From an uncultured Sunxiuqinia sp. (GTDB lineage Bacteria > Bacteroidota > Bacteroidia > Bacteroidales > Prolixibacteraceae), in the NCBI RefSeq assembly GCF_947495665.1, contig NZ_CANLZV010000003.1, positions 186,001-250,000 of the forward strand: 64,000 nt of DNA. The letters run 5' to 3'. Positions 1 to 8,251 of the stretch are shown piece by piece. The notes beneath the pieces are model-generated. The model searched no databases, had not been told where the DNA came from, and worked only from the letters and a program-made list of their open reading frames with translations. The translations under genes were made by a program, and so were the position numbers. Every line of letters begins with the position of its first letter. Position 1 is the stretch's first letter.

Positions 1-716
1 CCGAACAAACCATTCGCGAAATTAAGGAATCAATTCATAACGAAAATACAGGAAAGCGAATTCAGCTATTCAAAAAGCCTTATCGGAAAATTATTTTCAT
101 CGGAATTTTTGTTGGCATATTCAATCAACTTACAGGGATTGGTGTGGTATTTTACTATTCATCACAGATATTTCGGATTGCAGGTTTCTCTGCCGATAGT
201 TCAATGGCACAAAGTGTTATTTTGGGGGCAACAAACCTAATCTTTACACTAATTGCCATGTCGGTGATTGATAAGGTAGGACGAAAAAAGCTTTTGCTTT
301 TTGGTCAGATGGGAATGGTCGTTGTGCTTGGCTTGTTTGGCTACGGACTGCTTTCAGGCAATATTTCCGGATATTGGTTAGTGGCTTTATTGGTTGGTTA
401 TATTGCATTCTTTGCTGCCTCGCAGGGAGTGGTCGTTTGGGTGTTGCTTTCCGAAATGTTCCCGAACATTATACGTGCAAGGGGAGCATCTATGGGGTCA
501 TTTGCTAACTGGATGGTTAGTGCTACTCTTAATTTCTTGTTTCCTGTGGTTATCGGATTATTCGGTTCCACACTGGCTGCCCAGCAGCTGGGCATGAGCT
601 ATGCCTTTATCTTTTTAGCAGTAGTTTCCCTGATCGGATTTTTCTATCTGAAAAGAAACCTGATTGAAACCAAAGGGAAAACGCTTGAGCAAATTGAAAA
701 AGAAGTACTTTGCTGA
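1..716 (+). CDS. MFS sugar transporter, sugar porter family (C-terminal part)
   Basis: The frame is open from the first bases of the window, so the gene starts upstream and about 238 residues of the C-terminal half are seen. The text FNQLTGIGVVFYYS is the sugar-porter signature at the start of TM7, followed by GRKKLL (a loop motif of the family), several hydrophobic helices and a closing ETKGKTLEQIE motif, which is the classic C-terminal PETKG-type sequence. It should be an inner-membrane proton-linked or facilitative sugar importer. Substrate cannot be read; xylose, arabinose, glucose and galactose carriers all look alike here. The GH76-like gene follows after 42 bp, so the two are probably co-transcribed and the carrier may import a product of that locus. 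Confidence 0.93.
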   Translation, partial: EQTIREIKESIHNENTGKRIQLFKKPYRKIIFIGIFVGIFNQLTGIGVVFYYSSQIFRIAGFSADSSMAQSVILGATNLIFTLIAMSVIDKVGRKKLLLFGQMGMVVVLGLFGYGLLSGNISGYWLVALLVGYIAFFAASQGVVVWVLLSEMFPNIIRARGASMGSFANWMVSATLNFLFPVVIGLFGSTLAAQQLGMSYAFIFLAVVSLIGFFYLKRNLIETKGKTLEQIEKEVLC

Positions 717-758
717 TAATTCAAAACTTGAATCTTTTATCCTTCAAAAAAATAAACG

Positions 759-2150
759 ATGGAAAGACGAAATTTTATAAAATTAACCGGAACTTTTGCT
801 ACACTTATGATTGGCTCCGATCTGCTAACAGCTTGCAAAAGTTTAGATAACAGTAATCTCGAAGAAGAACTAAAGATCAAAGCATTTGCAGCTTTCGATC
901 GTTTTTCTGAAATATGGAACTTCAACGATTTTTGGAAACGGGGAAATACCTTCGATGCCTGCCTCTCCTTTGTTGATGCTGTGCTGCAACGTTGGCCTGA
1001 AGCACCAAAATCTCAAGAAATGCAACTGAAGGTAAAAGAAATGCTGGAAGAGAATCTGACCTTTTTTAACCGTTTTGATCCGGGTGACTTGTGGGCCGAC
1101 GATTTTGGCTGGTGGGGACTAATGGGGCTGAATGCTCGTAAACACCTTCAGAAAATGGGTGAGTTAGAACTTGCAGAGAAATACCTGAAACTTTCAACTG
1201 ATTTGTGTTGGGAATATAAAAAAAAGAATGCCTATGATCATACAACAACCGCTTTGCCTGTTCCTCATGGATGCCGTAATGGCGATGCCAAAGGGGTGAG
1301 CAAAGGGGTGAAAAATACAGTAACCAATGTGTTGTTGTTCTTGCTCTCATCGCGCATTTATCGTTTAAGCCTGACTGAAGATATCAGTGACAACGAAAAA
1401 TACCTCGATATGGCTTACCGTCAATGGTTGTGGTTCGATGAATGGTTTAAACTGGAAGAATATCAGTATCTGAAAAAGCTTAGCAGCGAAGGAGCGTTGG
1501 TGCAAGAGCGCCCGATGGCTGAATTTGAGGGGTCGGATTATATGGAAAAAATTCACCCGCCTTGGGCTAAAGGCTGGGTTTGGACTGGTGATCAGGGGAT
1601 GTTGATTGGTGCACTGACCGACATGCTGGCGGTACGAAAAGAGCTGTCAGCATGGATTGCCGCAAATAATATCGATGCAACTTTTGACGTACTCGCATAT
1701 GAAAAAAATATTCGCGCGCTTATCCAGTTGCTTGGAGAAGGAATTAAAACAGCTCTGGTTAGCAAGAAAGATGGAATTATCCGTGAAGCCCCATGTTTAT
1801 CAAGTTTTGGTCCAGCTCACGGAAACGATTATTTGGCCGGACGAGGCATTATGATGCGCTACATCGGATCACCGGAAGAAAGAGCTTTGCTTGGTGTTGA
1901 TCTTTCCGAAAATATTCTGGCAACGACTGAGGCCATCTGGCAAACCCGCGATGAGTCTAACAATCAATTTCAACCAGAGTTTACAAATGCTGAAAATGAT
2001 CGGATATACATTGAACAATTCCGTGAACAATGGGGACTGGCAGACGATGTTATTGAGTGGGATTTGAAGAAGATGAAAGAACAAAACAAATTCGGAGTTT
2101 GCCAATCAATAGGAATGGATGCTCTGGGAGCAGCTATTAAGTTGCTATGA
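759..2150 (+). CDS. GH76-like putative glycoside hydrolase, lipoprotein
   Basis: 463 residues. The N-terminus has a twin-arginine-like start (RRNFIKLTG) leading to a lipobox ending LLTAC, so it is probably exported and lipid-anchored. The body is helical and resembles the (alpha/alpha)6 barrel of GH76 alpha-1,6-mannanases: [15 protein letters not shown] carries the adjacent Asp-Asp pair that is catalytic in GH76, and [16 protein letters not shown] matches the conserved YNQG-I-GAL stretch. The match to GH76 is by motif only and other six-hairpin glycosidases are possible. It lies 42 bp after a sugar porter and 26 bp before the first methyltransferase, suggesting one transcript. Confidence 0.6.
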   Translation: MERRNFIKLTGTFATLMIGSDLLTACKSLDNSNLEEELKIKAFAAFDRFSEIWNFNDFWKRGNTFDACLSFVDAVLQRWPEAPKSQEMQLKVKEMLEENLTFFNRFDPGDLWADDFGWWGLMGLNARKHLQKMGELELAEKYLKLSTDLCWEYKKKNAYDHTTTALPVPHGCRNGDAKGVSKGVKNTVTNVLLFLLSSRIYRLSLTEDISDNEKYLDMAYRQWLWFDEWFKLEEYQYLKKLSSEGALVQERPMAEFEGSDYMEKIHPPWAKGWVWTGDQGMLIGALTDMLAVRKELSAWIAANNIDATFDVLAYEKNIRALIQLLGEGIKTALVSKKDGIIREAPCLSSFGPAHGNDYLAGRGIMMRYIGSPEERALLGVDLSENILATTEAIWQTRDESNNQFQPEFTNAENDRIYIEQFREQWGLADDVIEWDLKKMKEQNKFGVCQSIGMDALGAAIKLL

Positions 2151-2176
2151 GAAATATAATTTAATAATTTTTACGA

Positions 2177-3202
2177 ATGAACGGATATGAACGAATACAG
2201 GCAGCTCTAAAGGGAGAAAAGCCGGATAAAACACCGGTAATGCTGCATAATTTTATGATGGCGGCTGAAGAGGCCGGAGTGAGCATGGCAACTTATCGGG
2301 AAAATCCCAAAGTTGTATCTGACACTTTTATTAAATCGGTTGAAAAATATCAATTTGATGGAGTTTTGGTTGATTTGGATACCGTTACGTTAGCTGGAGC
2401 AGTGGGTGTGCCGATTGACTTTCCGGAGCACGAACCAGCAAGGTCTGCCATTGGAAACCTGAATGATTTAAGCGAAGTGAAATCGTTGAAAAAGGTCAAT
2501 ATTGAAAATTATCGCTATGTGCAAAACTGGCTCGAAGCGGTAAGTTTGATCAAGCAACATTTCGGTAATGAGATATTCGTGCGCGGCAATTGCGATCAAG
2601 CTCCTTTTTCGCTCGCTAGCATGATGCGTGGTAGCCAGAATTGGATGCTCGACATGCTGATGGAAGAATCCGAAATGATTCAGGAACTACTGGAATATTG
2701 CTCCGACATTAGTTGTCAGTTTATTCGCCTGATGGCTCAAACAGGCTGCGACATGGTATCGAATGGTGACAGTCCTGCCGGTCCGGAAATGATTTCCCCT
2801 GAGATGTATGAAATGTTTGCCATGCCTTTTGAAAAACGGGTGGTAGATGTTGCTCACGAATGCAAGTTGCCTTACACTCTGCACATTTGTGGAGATACCG
2901 AGCCGATTATTGAAGCCATGTTTAAAACTGGTGCCGATGCATTCGAGCTTGACTACAAAACCAATGTGAATAAGGCATTTGAAGTATTTCATGACGATGC
3001 TTGTTTCATTGGAAATATCGATCCAAGTTCGGTGCTGGCAATGGGAAGCCCTGAATTGGTTGAAAAGAAAACCATCGAATTGATGAATATCTTCTCGAAA
3101 ACCAATCGGTTTATTCTGAATGCAGGTTGTGCGATCCCTTCGAATACCCCAGAAGAAAACTTAAGAAGAATGATTCAAACAGCAAGAGAATATTGCTTTT
3201 GA
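2177..3202 (+). CDS. Uroporphyrinogen decarboxylase-family (MtaA/CmuA-type) corrinoid methyltransferase
   Basis: 341 residues, the normal length of MtaA-type proteins. It starts with the family's typical MNGYERIQAALKGEKPDKTPV. The zinc site of methyl-transferring members is complete: LHICG gives His236 and Cys238, and NAGCAIPSNTPEENL gives Cys318. Known relatives move methyl groups between a corrinoid protein and a thiol, folate or methylated substrate. The cognate corrinoid protein is encoded 476 bp downstream. In acetogens, O-demethylation systems also use a UroD-like enzyme, so it may be either the substrate-demethylating or the methyl-accepting half; the sequence does not decide. Real uroporphyrinogen decarboxylase (HemE) is unlikely because of the Zn ligands and context. 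Confidence 0.88.
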   Translation: MNGYERIQAALKGEKPDKTPVMLHNFMMAAEEAGVSMATYRENPKVVSDTFIKSVEKYQFDGVLVDLDTVTLAGAVGVPIDFPEHEPARSAIGNLNDLSEVKSLKKVNIENYRYVQNWLEAVSLIKQHFGNEIFVRGNCDQAPFSLASMMRGSQNWMLDMLMEESEMIQELLEYCSDISCQFIRLMAQTGCDMVSNGDSPAGPEMISPEMYEMFAMPFEKRVVDVAHECKLPYTLHICGDTEPIIEAMFKTGADAFELDYKTNVNKAFEVFHDDACFIGNIDPSSVLAMGSPELVEKKTIELMNIFSKTNRFILNAGCAIPSNTPEENLRRMIQTAREYCF

Positions 3203-3678
3203 TAATATAGTTTTATTATGAAGTTGTTTAAATACAAAATGGAATTTCAAATGTTGATATTTGTATTCATCTTGTTATTAACATAATACATGTTTTCTCA
3301 GGATTTTCGAGGGAAGGATATATATTAATGTAGTTTTTCAGTTGCTGTCTGATGATGATGGATACCATTTTATAAAAAGCTTAATTTTAGCTTCAGTTTG
3401 CTCTTTCTCAAAGTAATCAGCATGTTGGGCTGCAAGTTCTTCTTAATCTGTTTGAAATACTATTTGAAATTCTCGAAATAGATGGGGCTTACTTTTGAAA
3501 ATAAAAAATAAGAATATTGTGAATCATTAAATTGAAAAGGAACAATTAAAAATATTCCGGGTTGCCGGACAACAATGATTTTTAGCAAAGTAAGATTTTA
3601 CATCTTTTTCAAAGATCGTACTTTTTTTGAGTTGTTTAATGTTACGACTATTGTAAATAAAAACTAAATCTGAATATT
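3203..3678. other. 476-bp AT-rich intergenic region in the corrinoid operon
   Basis: No open reading frame that looks coding is present on either strand. I looked for a cobalamin riboswitch, which would fit the context, and saw neither a convincing B12-box nor a clear multi-stem structure. The last 100 bases before the corrinoid-protein gene are T-rich and may hold a promoter. The gap may separate the first methyltransferase from the tightly packed genes from 3679 onward. Confidence 0.5.
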
Positions 3679-4347
3679 ATGAGTGACATATTATCTAAAT
3701 TATCCGACTGCATTGAATTCGGAAAAATAAACCTTGCATCCCCATTTCCTCCTCAAATGAAAGAACAGGAAGGTGCCGATGAGCTGACTGCAAAAGCCCT
3801 TGCGCAAGGAATAAACCCTCAAGATGTTTTGACTCAGGGACTGATGCCCGGGATGGAAAGAGTAGGAGTTAAATTCCGCGAAAATAAAGTTTTTGTACCT
3901 CAGGTTTTGATGTCGGCCAAAGCGATGGGGACGGCCATGCTCCATTTAAAGCCTCACTTTCTGTCAGGGGCTGCCAAACAAAAAGGAACATTCATTATTG
4001 GAACTGTTTTGGGCGATTTGCATGATATCGGAAAGAATTTGGTAGCTATGATGGTTGAAGGAAGCGGCTACAAGGTAATAGATCTGGGAACCGATGTCGA
4101 TGCAGCTAAATTTATTGCAGCCTTACGTGAGAATCCGGGGGCAGTGGTTGGATTGTCAGCTTTGCTAACTACGACGATGGTCAATATGGAGAAAATAACC
4201 CAAGAGATAAAACAGGCGCTTCCCGATACGTTAGTTACCATTGGTGGTGCCCCCGTGAACAACGATTTTTGCAATAAAATTGGAGCAGATAATTATTCGT
4301 CAGATCCACAGGGAGTTGTTGAGTTTTTGAATACTAAAGTTGCCTAA
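3679..4347 (+). CDS. Corrinoid (B12-binding) methyltransferase carrier protein
   Basis: 222 residues, the standard size of MtaC/MtvC/MtbC-like corrinoid proteins. Residues 1-95 form the helical cap domain; the C-terminal Rossmann-like B12-binding domain has the diagnostic LGDLHDIGKN (Asp113-x-His115-x-x-Gly118; the His is the lower axial cobalt ligand), then SALLTTTM and a GGAPV loop. It holds the cobalamin that shuttles a methyl group between the two UroD-family methyltransferases encoded on either side. The next gene starts 3 bp after its stop. Cytoplasmic; no signal peptide. Confidence 0.94.
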   Translation: MSDILSKLSDCIEFGKINLASPFPPQMKEQEGADELTAKALAQGINPQDVLTQGLMPGMERVGVKFRENKVFVPQVLMSAKAMGTAMLHLKPHFLSGAAKQKGTFIIGTVLGDLHDIGKNLVAMMVEGSGYKVIDLGTDVDAAKFIAALRENPGAVVGLSALLTTTMVNMEKITQEIKQALPDTLVTIGGAPVNNDFCNKIGADNYSSDPQGVVEFLNTKVA

Positions 4348-4350
4348 GTT

Positions 4351-5700
4351 ATGAATGGATTGGAGCGTATTGAAAAAGTTTTCCGAATGGAAGAAGTCGA
4401 CCGGATCCCTTGGGTTCCCTTTGTTGGCGTGCATGGTGGAAAACTGGTTGGTGTTGATGCCGAAGAATATCTCAAATCGGCTGACCGGGTGGTTGACGGA
4501 ATTAGTAAGGCCGTTGAATTGTATCAGCCGGATGGTATTCCGGTGGTATTCGACCTGCAGATTGAAGCTGAGATATTGGGATGCAAGTTGGTTTGGAGTA
4601 AAGAGAATCCGCCTGCAGTGGTGTCGCATCCTTTAGCCGATGGCGTTGAGCTGAGTTCATTGAGTCTTCCTGAAAAATCGGATGGACGTTTCCCGATTGT
4701 GTTGGAAGCTACACGTGAACTTCGGGAAAAATACCCTGACGTCGCACTGTATGGATTAATCACCGGGCCATTCACCTTAGCCTTACATCTTTTAGGCACT
4801 GAAATCTTCATGAAATTATTTGAAGATCCGGATTACGTGAATGAATTGATGGATTTTTGTACTCAGGTGGGAATTAAACACTCGGAGATGCTATTGGATG
4901 CTGGCTGCGATGTTATCGCCGTGGTGGATCCGATGACTAGCCAGATTGATCCCATGTCGTTTGAAACCTTTGTTAGCCCTTATGTAAGTCAGATATTTGA
5001 TTTTGTTCGGGCAAAGAAAAAATACAGTTCGTTTTTTGTATGCGGACATGCACAGCAAAATATTGAAGTGATGTTTGACTGTCGTCCAGATAATATTTCA
5101 ATAGACGAGAACATTCCACTGGATTATGTCAAAGAAATTGCACTAAAGAAAGGGATTAGCTTTGGTGGAAACCTGAAGTTGACCAGTGTGTTGCTTTTGG
5201 GTAATGAATTGGATTCGAAAAAAGAAGCGGTGGATTGTCTGGACTTGGGAGGAACAAAAGGTTTTATCTTGGCGCCAGGTTGCGACCTGCCAATGGATAC
5301 TCCCATTGCCAATTTGCAGGCAGTATCCGAGCAGGTTCATAATGAATATGCCCGGCAGGTAACCCGTGAGATGGAACATGTCTCATCGCTGGAGCCCCTT
5401 AACCTGGAAGGGCATTGGGTTGAAGGAAAGGTAATTGTTGATATTATCACGCTCGATTCAGCTTCCTGTGCTCCTTGCCAGTATATGGTTGAAGCTGTTA
5501 GGAAGGCGGCGAGTGGGTTTGCGGGGAATGTAGAAGTGAACGAGCATAAAATCAAGGATGTGGATGGTATCCGGATGATGATGGCTCTTGGTGTGCAGAA
5601 TGTCCCAACAACCTGTATTAATGGGAAAGCTGAATTTATCAGCCAAATTCCGAGGAAATCAGAAATTGTGAAAGCCATAAAAAATGTCATGGGGCGATGA
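4351..5700 (+). CDS. UroD-family methyltransferase fused to a thioredoxin-like domain
   Basis: 449 residues, about 100 longer than the family norm. Residues 1-345 are a UroD/MtaA-like barrel (start MNGLERIEKVFRMEEVDRIPW). The usual His-x-Cys zinc motif is altered: FFVCGHAQQN has Phe where MtaA has His, while a His follows the Cys-Gly; the distal Cys in APGCDLPMDTP is kept. Residues about 362-449 are a thioredoxin-like fold with a redox CAPC pair (Cys373, Cys376) and a cis-Pro-type segment NVPTTCINGK. The fusion suggests thiol redox chemistry coupled to methyl transfer or protection of a low-potential corrinoid. It overlaps the CobW-type gene by 4 bp. The function of the fused domain is inferred. 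Confidence 0.85.
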   Translation: MNGLERIEKVFRMEEVDRIPWVPFVGVHGGKLVGVDAEEYLKSADRVVDGISKAVELYQPDGIPVVFDLQIEAEILGCKLVWSKENPPAVVSHPLADGVELSSLSLPEKSDGRFPIVLEATRELREKYPDVALYGLITGPFTLALHLLGTEIFMKLFEDPDYVNELMDFCTQVGIKHSEMLLDAGCDVIAVVDPMTSQIDPMSFETFVSPYVSQIFDFVRAKKKYSSFFVCGHAQQNIEVMFDCRPDNISIDENIPLDYVKEIALKKGISFGGNLKLTSVLLLGNELDSKKEAVDCLDLGGTKGFILAPGCDLPMDTPIANLQAVSEQVHNEYARQVTREMEHVSSLEPLNLEGHWVEGKVIVDIITLDSASCAPCQYMVEAVRKAASGFAGNVEVNEHKIKDVDGIRMMMALGVQNVPTTCINGKAEFISQIPRKSEIVKAIKNVMGR

Positions 5701-6590
5701 GCATTCCTTTGCATTTAGTAACCGGTTTTTTAGGAAGCGGTAAAACATCATTTCTGAATCATTATCTTGAAAATACAGATTCAAAGAGTAATATCGCAAT
5801 TATTCAGAATGAATTTTCTTCCATCAATATTGATGGAAGAAAATTTCAACAGGATGCAAGTTATCAGGTGTTGGAAATCAATAATGGCTCGGTTTTTTGT
5901 GTGTGTCTTCTGGGTTCGTTTATTAAGTCTTTGAATGAATTCGTTGAAAAATATCAACCCGATATGTTGATCATGGAAGCCTCTGGATTATCCGATCCGA
6001 CAGGGGTAGGGCAGATTTTCCAATCGCCACAGTTGAAAGGGAAAATCTACCTGGAGCATGTGTGGTGTTTGGTTGATGCCTTAAACTTTAAGCGGATGCC
6101 ATCGCTAAGGTTGCGAATGGAGCATCAGTTGCGTTGCGCCGATACCATCATTATCAATAAAACGGATCAGGTCGGAAACGACACCGATGAAATTGCAACG
6201 TGGATTAGACATGTCAATCCTTTTGCTAACCAGTTGAAGGGAGAATATGGACGGGTGGCTACTTCGGGCTTTAAAAAGGCACTAAATCTGTTTCCTGATG
6301 ATCAGAAAGGTGCCTTAGGAAGGCCTGATGTGGAGTCCGTTGTTATTCGAGGTCATCGAGGGATTCATCTTGAGCAGTTAAGCCGATTTATCGATCGAAT
6401 AAAAAAGGATTGTATTCGCTCTAAGGGGTTCCTGAAACTTAAAGATGGAGAAGCTATCTTTGTACAGGGTGTCTTTTCAGAGTTTACCTTTCAGGAGATC
6501 CCCTCGTTTAAGGGATCGGGAGAATTGGTGCTGATCGGAACATTTAAAGGAACTGAAAATCTTCAAATCATATACGATGAGCATTGTTAA
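5697..6590 (+). CDS. CobW/G3E-family GTPase, metallochaperone-like
   Basis: 297 residues. Walker A GFLGSGKTS (Lys16), a Walker B-like LIMEASGLSDP and a guanine-specificity NKTD place it in the G3E family (CobW, UreG, HypB, YjiA, MeaB-like). The family's usual CxCC metal motif is degenerate here: NGSVFCVCLLGSF. The start codon overlaps the preceding methyltransferase by 4 bp (ATGA), so the genes are translationally coupled. In a corrinoid operon it may insert cobalt/corrinoid or assist reactivation or loading of the corrinoid protein. A zinc-chaperone role for the Zn-dependent methyltransferases is an equal alternative. Confidence 0.87.
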   Translation: MSIPLHLVTGFLGSGKTSFLNHYLENTDSKSNIAIIQNEFSSINIDGRKFQQDASYQVLEINNGSVFCVCLLGSFIKSLNEFVEKYQPDMLIMEASGLSDPTGVGQIFQSPQLKGKIYLEHVWCLVDALNFKRMPSLRLRMEHQLRCADTIIINKTDQVGNDTDEIATWIRHVNPFANQLKGEYGRVATSGFKKALNLFPDDQKGALGRPDVESVVIRGHRGIHLEQLSRFIDRIKKDCIRSKGFLKLKDGEAIFVQGVFSEFTFQEIPSFKGSGELVLIGTFKGTENLQIIYDEHC

Positions 6591-7272
6591 AACAGCAACT
6601 GAACTCAAATTTCATTTTAGAGACCTCGTTATTGATCAAGATCAGATCATCAAGCTATTGGGCTATAGTTCGGATTGTTTGCCTGAGCCTTTTGGGAGTT
6701 ACCTGAATGAGACCATTCGGGATTGCAGCCATCTGGAAGATATTAGAGGCACTTACCAGATTATTGAGGACGTTGAACTTGTGGCCCGGAGATCTTCAAT
6801 TTTGGCTAACCACCTTGAGTTTAAAGTAGGAAAAACGATACGTAAAGAACTTGAAGGCGCAGAAAAACTGGCTTTTTTTGTTTCTACTGCAGGAAGCACA
6901 CTTAGTGAAAAAGCGGTTGCCTTGCTTGGGGGAGAAGATCCTGTTTTGGGCTATGTTTATGATATTTTGGGAGGCGCCATTGCCGAAGCAGTGGGAGATA
7001 AGCTGCAGCAACTGATCAGGCAAAGGGTTAAAAAGGATGGTTGTAACATTACCAATCGCTACAGTCCCGGGTATTGCCACTGGGATGTTTCTGATCAATA
7101 CAAACTCTTTCGCTTGCTTGGAGGTAGTCCTAGCGGAGTAAGTTTGACCCCTTCATCACTAATGAATCCGGTCAAATCAATTAGTGGAGTGATTGGCATT
7201 GGAAAGGATGTACACTTTCGGGAGTACCAATGTGACTTGTGCCAAATGAAGAATTGTTTTTACAAGAAGTAG
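6577..7272 (+). CDS. MetH activation-domain-like protein with C-terminal Cys motif
   Basis: 231 residues, stand-alone. It resembles the AdoMet-binding activation domain of cobalamin-dependent methionine synthase: RYSPGYCHWDVSDQ, then SSLMNPVKSISGVIGIG, are its two best-known motifs. In MetH this domain reduces and re-methylates inactive cob(II)alamin. The C-terminus ends in Cys219-x2-Cys222-x4-Cys227, a possible metal or Fe-S ligand set not found in MetH. It overlaps the GTPase gene by 14 bp. The likely role is reactivating the operon's corrinoid protein after accidental oxidation, in place of the 2Fe-2S RACE protein used by acetogens. It closes the operon. Confidence 0.85.
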   Translation: MSIVKTATELKFHFRDLVIDQDQIIKLLGYSSDCLPEPFGSYLNETIRDCSHLEDIRGTYQIIEDVELVARRSSILANHLEFKVGKTIRKELEGAEKLAFFVSTAGSTLSEKAVALLGGEDPVLGYVYDILGGAIAEAVGDKLQQLIRQRVKKDGCNITNRYSPGYCHWDVSDQYKLFRLLGGSPSGVSLTPSSLMNPVKSISGVIGIGKDVHFREYQCDLCQMKNCFYKK

Positions 7273-7516
7273 TTGTCATGCCCATGGTTGCTTGGCGTTT
7301 TATTTTAAGACTTTGTATAGTGATGCAGAAAGAAGATATAATCAAATGGAGACTTTATGAAATAAATTATTAGAATAAGAACTTTATGGTTAGCAGGAGC
7401 AGATTCAGAAGTGAGGTTTTCAAATATTTTTCAAGGAGAGTATATATTGGAAATAAAAAGTTGGTTATTTATTTTTTGTTACTTTGTTCAAATCCTTGCA
7501 CAATTTAATCTTTACG

Positions 7517-8110
7517 ATGTCCCTAAAAATTGGAAATATAGTTGAGAGAGAGCTAATCGTACGATTTATCAATGGTGATATGAAGGCTTTTGATGATATT
7601 TATTCCATATTCGATTATAAGCTTCAAAAATTTATATTTTCATTGGTTAAAACAAAAGCGGACACTGAAGATCTTGTTCATGAGGTATTTGTTAAAGTCT
7701 GGGAGAACAAGCAGAAGTTAAGGAACCCGGAATCTTTTGATTCCTACCTTTTTACAATAGCGTACAATACTACAGTCAGCTTTTTGAGGAGTAAAGCAAA
7801 GAATACGGAGTATATTGAGTATGTTAAGTCGGTTCAGATAGATATTGATGAAGCCGAAGTTTTAGATGGGGTGAATATAGAGGCATTTAATGAAAAACTC
7901 AATCTACTGGTAGAGACCTTGCCACCACGTCAGCGTGAAGTTTTTAAAATGAAACATTTTAAGAACTATTCTTACAAAGAAATAGCAGAGACCCTAGGTA
8001 TTTCTGTTAATACTGTTGAAAATCACATTGTGAAAGCCCACAAATACCTTAAAGAGAACTTAGGGGAAGCCTATTTGTCACTACTTCTCTTCCTATATCT
8101 TTTTTTATAA
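7517..8110 (+). CDS. ECF RNA polymerase sigma-70 factor (FecI-like), copy 1
   Basis: 197 residues from the ATG at 7517; an in-frame TTG at 7484 is possible but the ATG is the usual start of these proteins and is conserved in the second copy. Region 2 is seen around KLQKFIFSLVKTKADTEDLV and VFVKVWENKQKL, region 4 around LPPRQREVFKMKHF and YKEIAETLGISVNTVENHI. The C-terminus ends in a hydrophobic LLLFLYLFL tail, common in Bacteroidota ECF sigmas. With the FecR protein encoded 141 bp downstream and the STN-containing SusC, it forms a trans-envelope switch inducing the SusCD locus when glycan is transported. A second copy at 40365 differs at only four residues. Confidence 0.95.
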   Translation: MSLKIGNIVERELIVRFINGDMKAFDDIYSIFDYKLQKFIFSLVKTKADTEDLVHEVFVKVWENKQKLRNPESFDSYLFTIAYNTTVSFLRSKAKNTEYIEYVKSVQIDIDEAEVLDGVNIEAFNEKLNLLVETLPPRQREVFKMKHFKNYSYKEIAETLGISVNTVENHIVKAHKYLKENLGEAYLSLLLFLYLFL

Positions 8111-8140
8111 AAAAAATCACGATTGGACTAGTGGTTTTTT
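8111..8140 (+). terminator. Hairpin with T-run after sigma copy 1
   Basis: AAAAAATCAC and GTGGTTTTTT pair (one G-T) around a 10-base loop immediately after the sigma stop codon. It is conserved in the second copy at 40959-40988. It could terminate or attenuate transcription between sigma and fecR. Confidence 0.55.
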
Positions 8141-8251
8141 AATTTGCTGCGTCTAACCTTTAGTAAGAGTGAAAATTCTTATCGAAAGCCTGTATCTATT
8201 TATTCTTTTTTTCAATGCGAGAATGAATTGGTCAGCTAAATCAAAATAGAA

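Noticed and set aside
1066-1350. Antisense ORFs inside genes, here within the GH76-like gene
   Set aside because: Shadow frames of a well-supported coding sequence; the same applies to the many antisense frames in the tra and glycan genes.
3203-3678. Possible cobalamin riboswitch ahead of the corrinoid-protein gene
   Set aside because: No recognisable B12 box or conserved stem pattern was seen.
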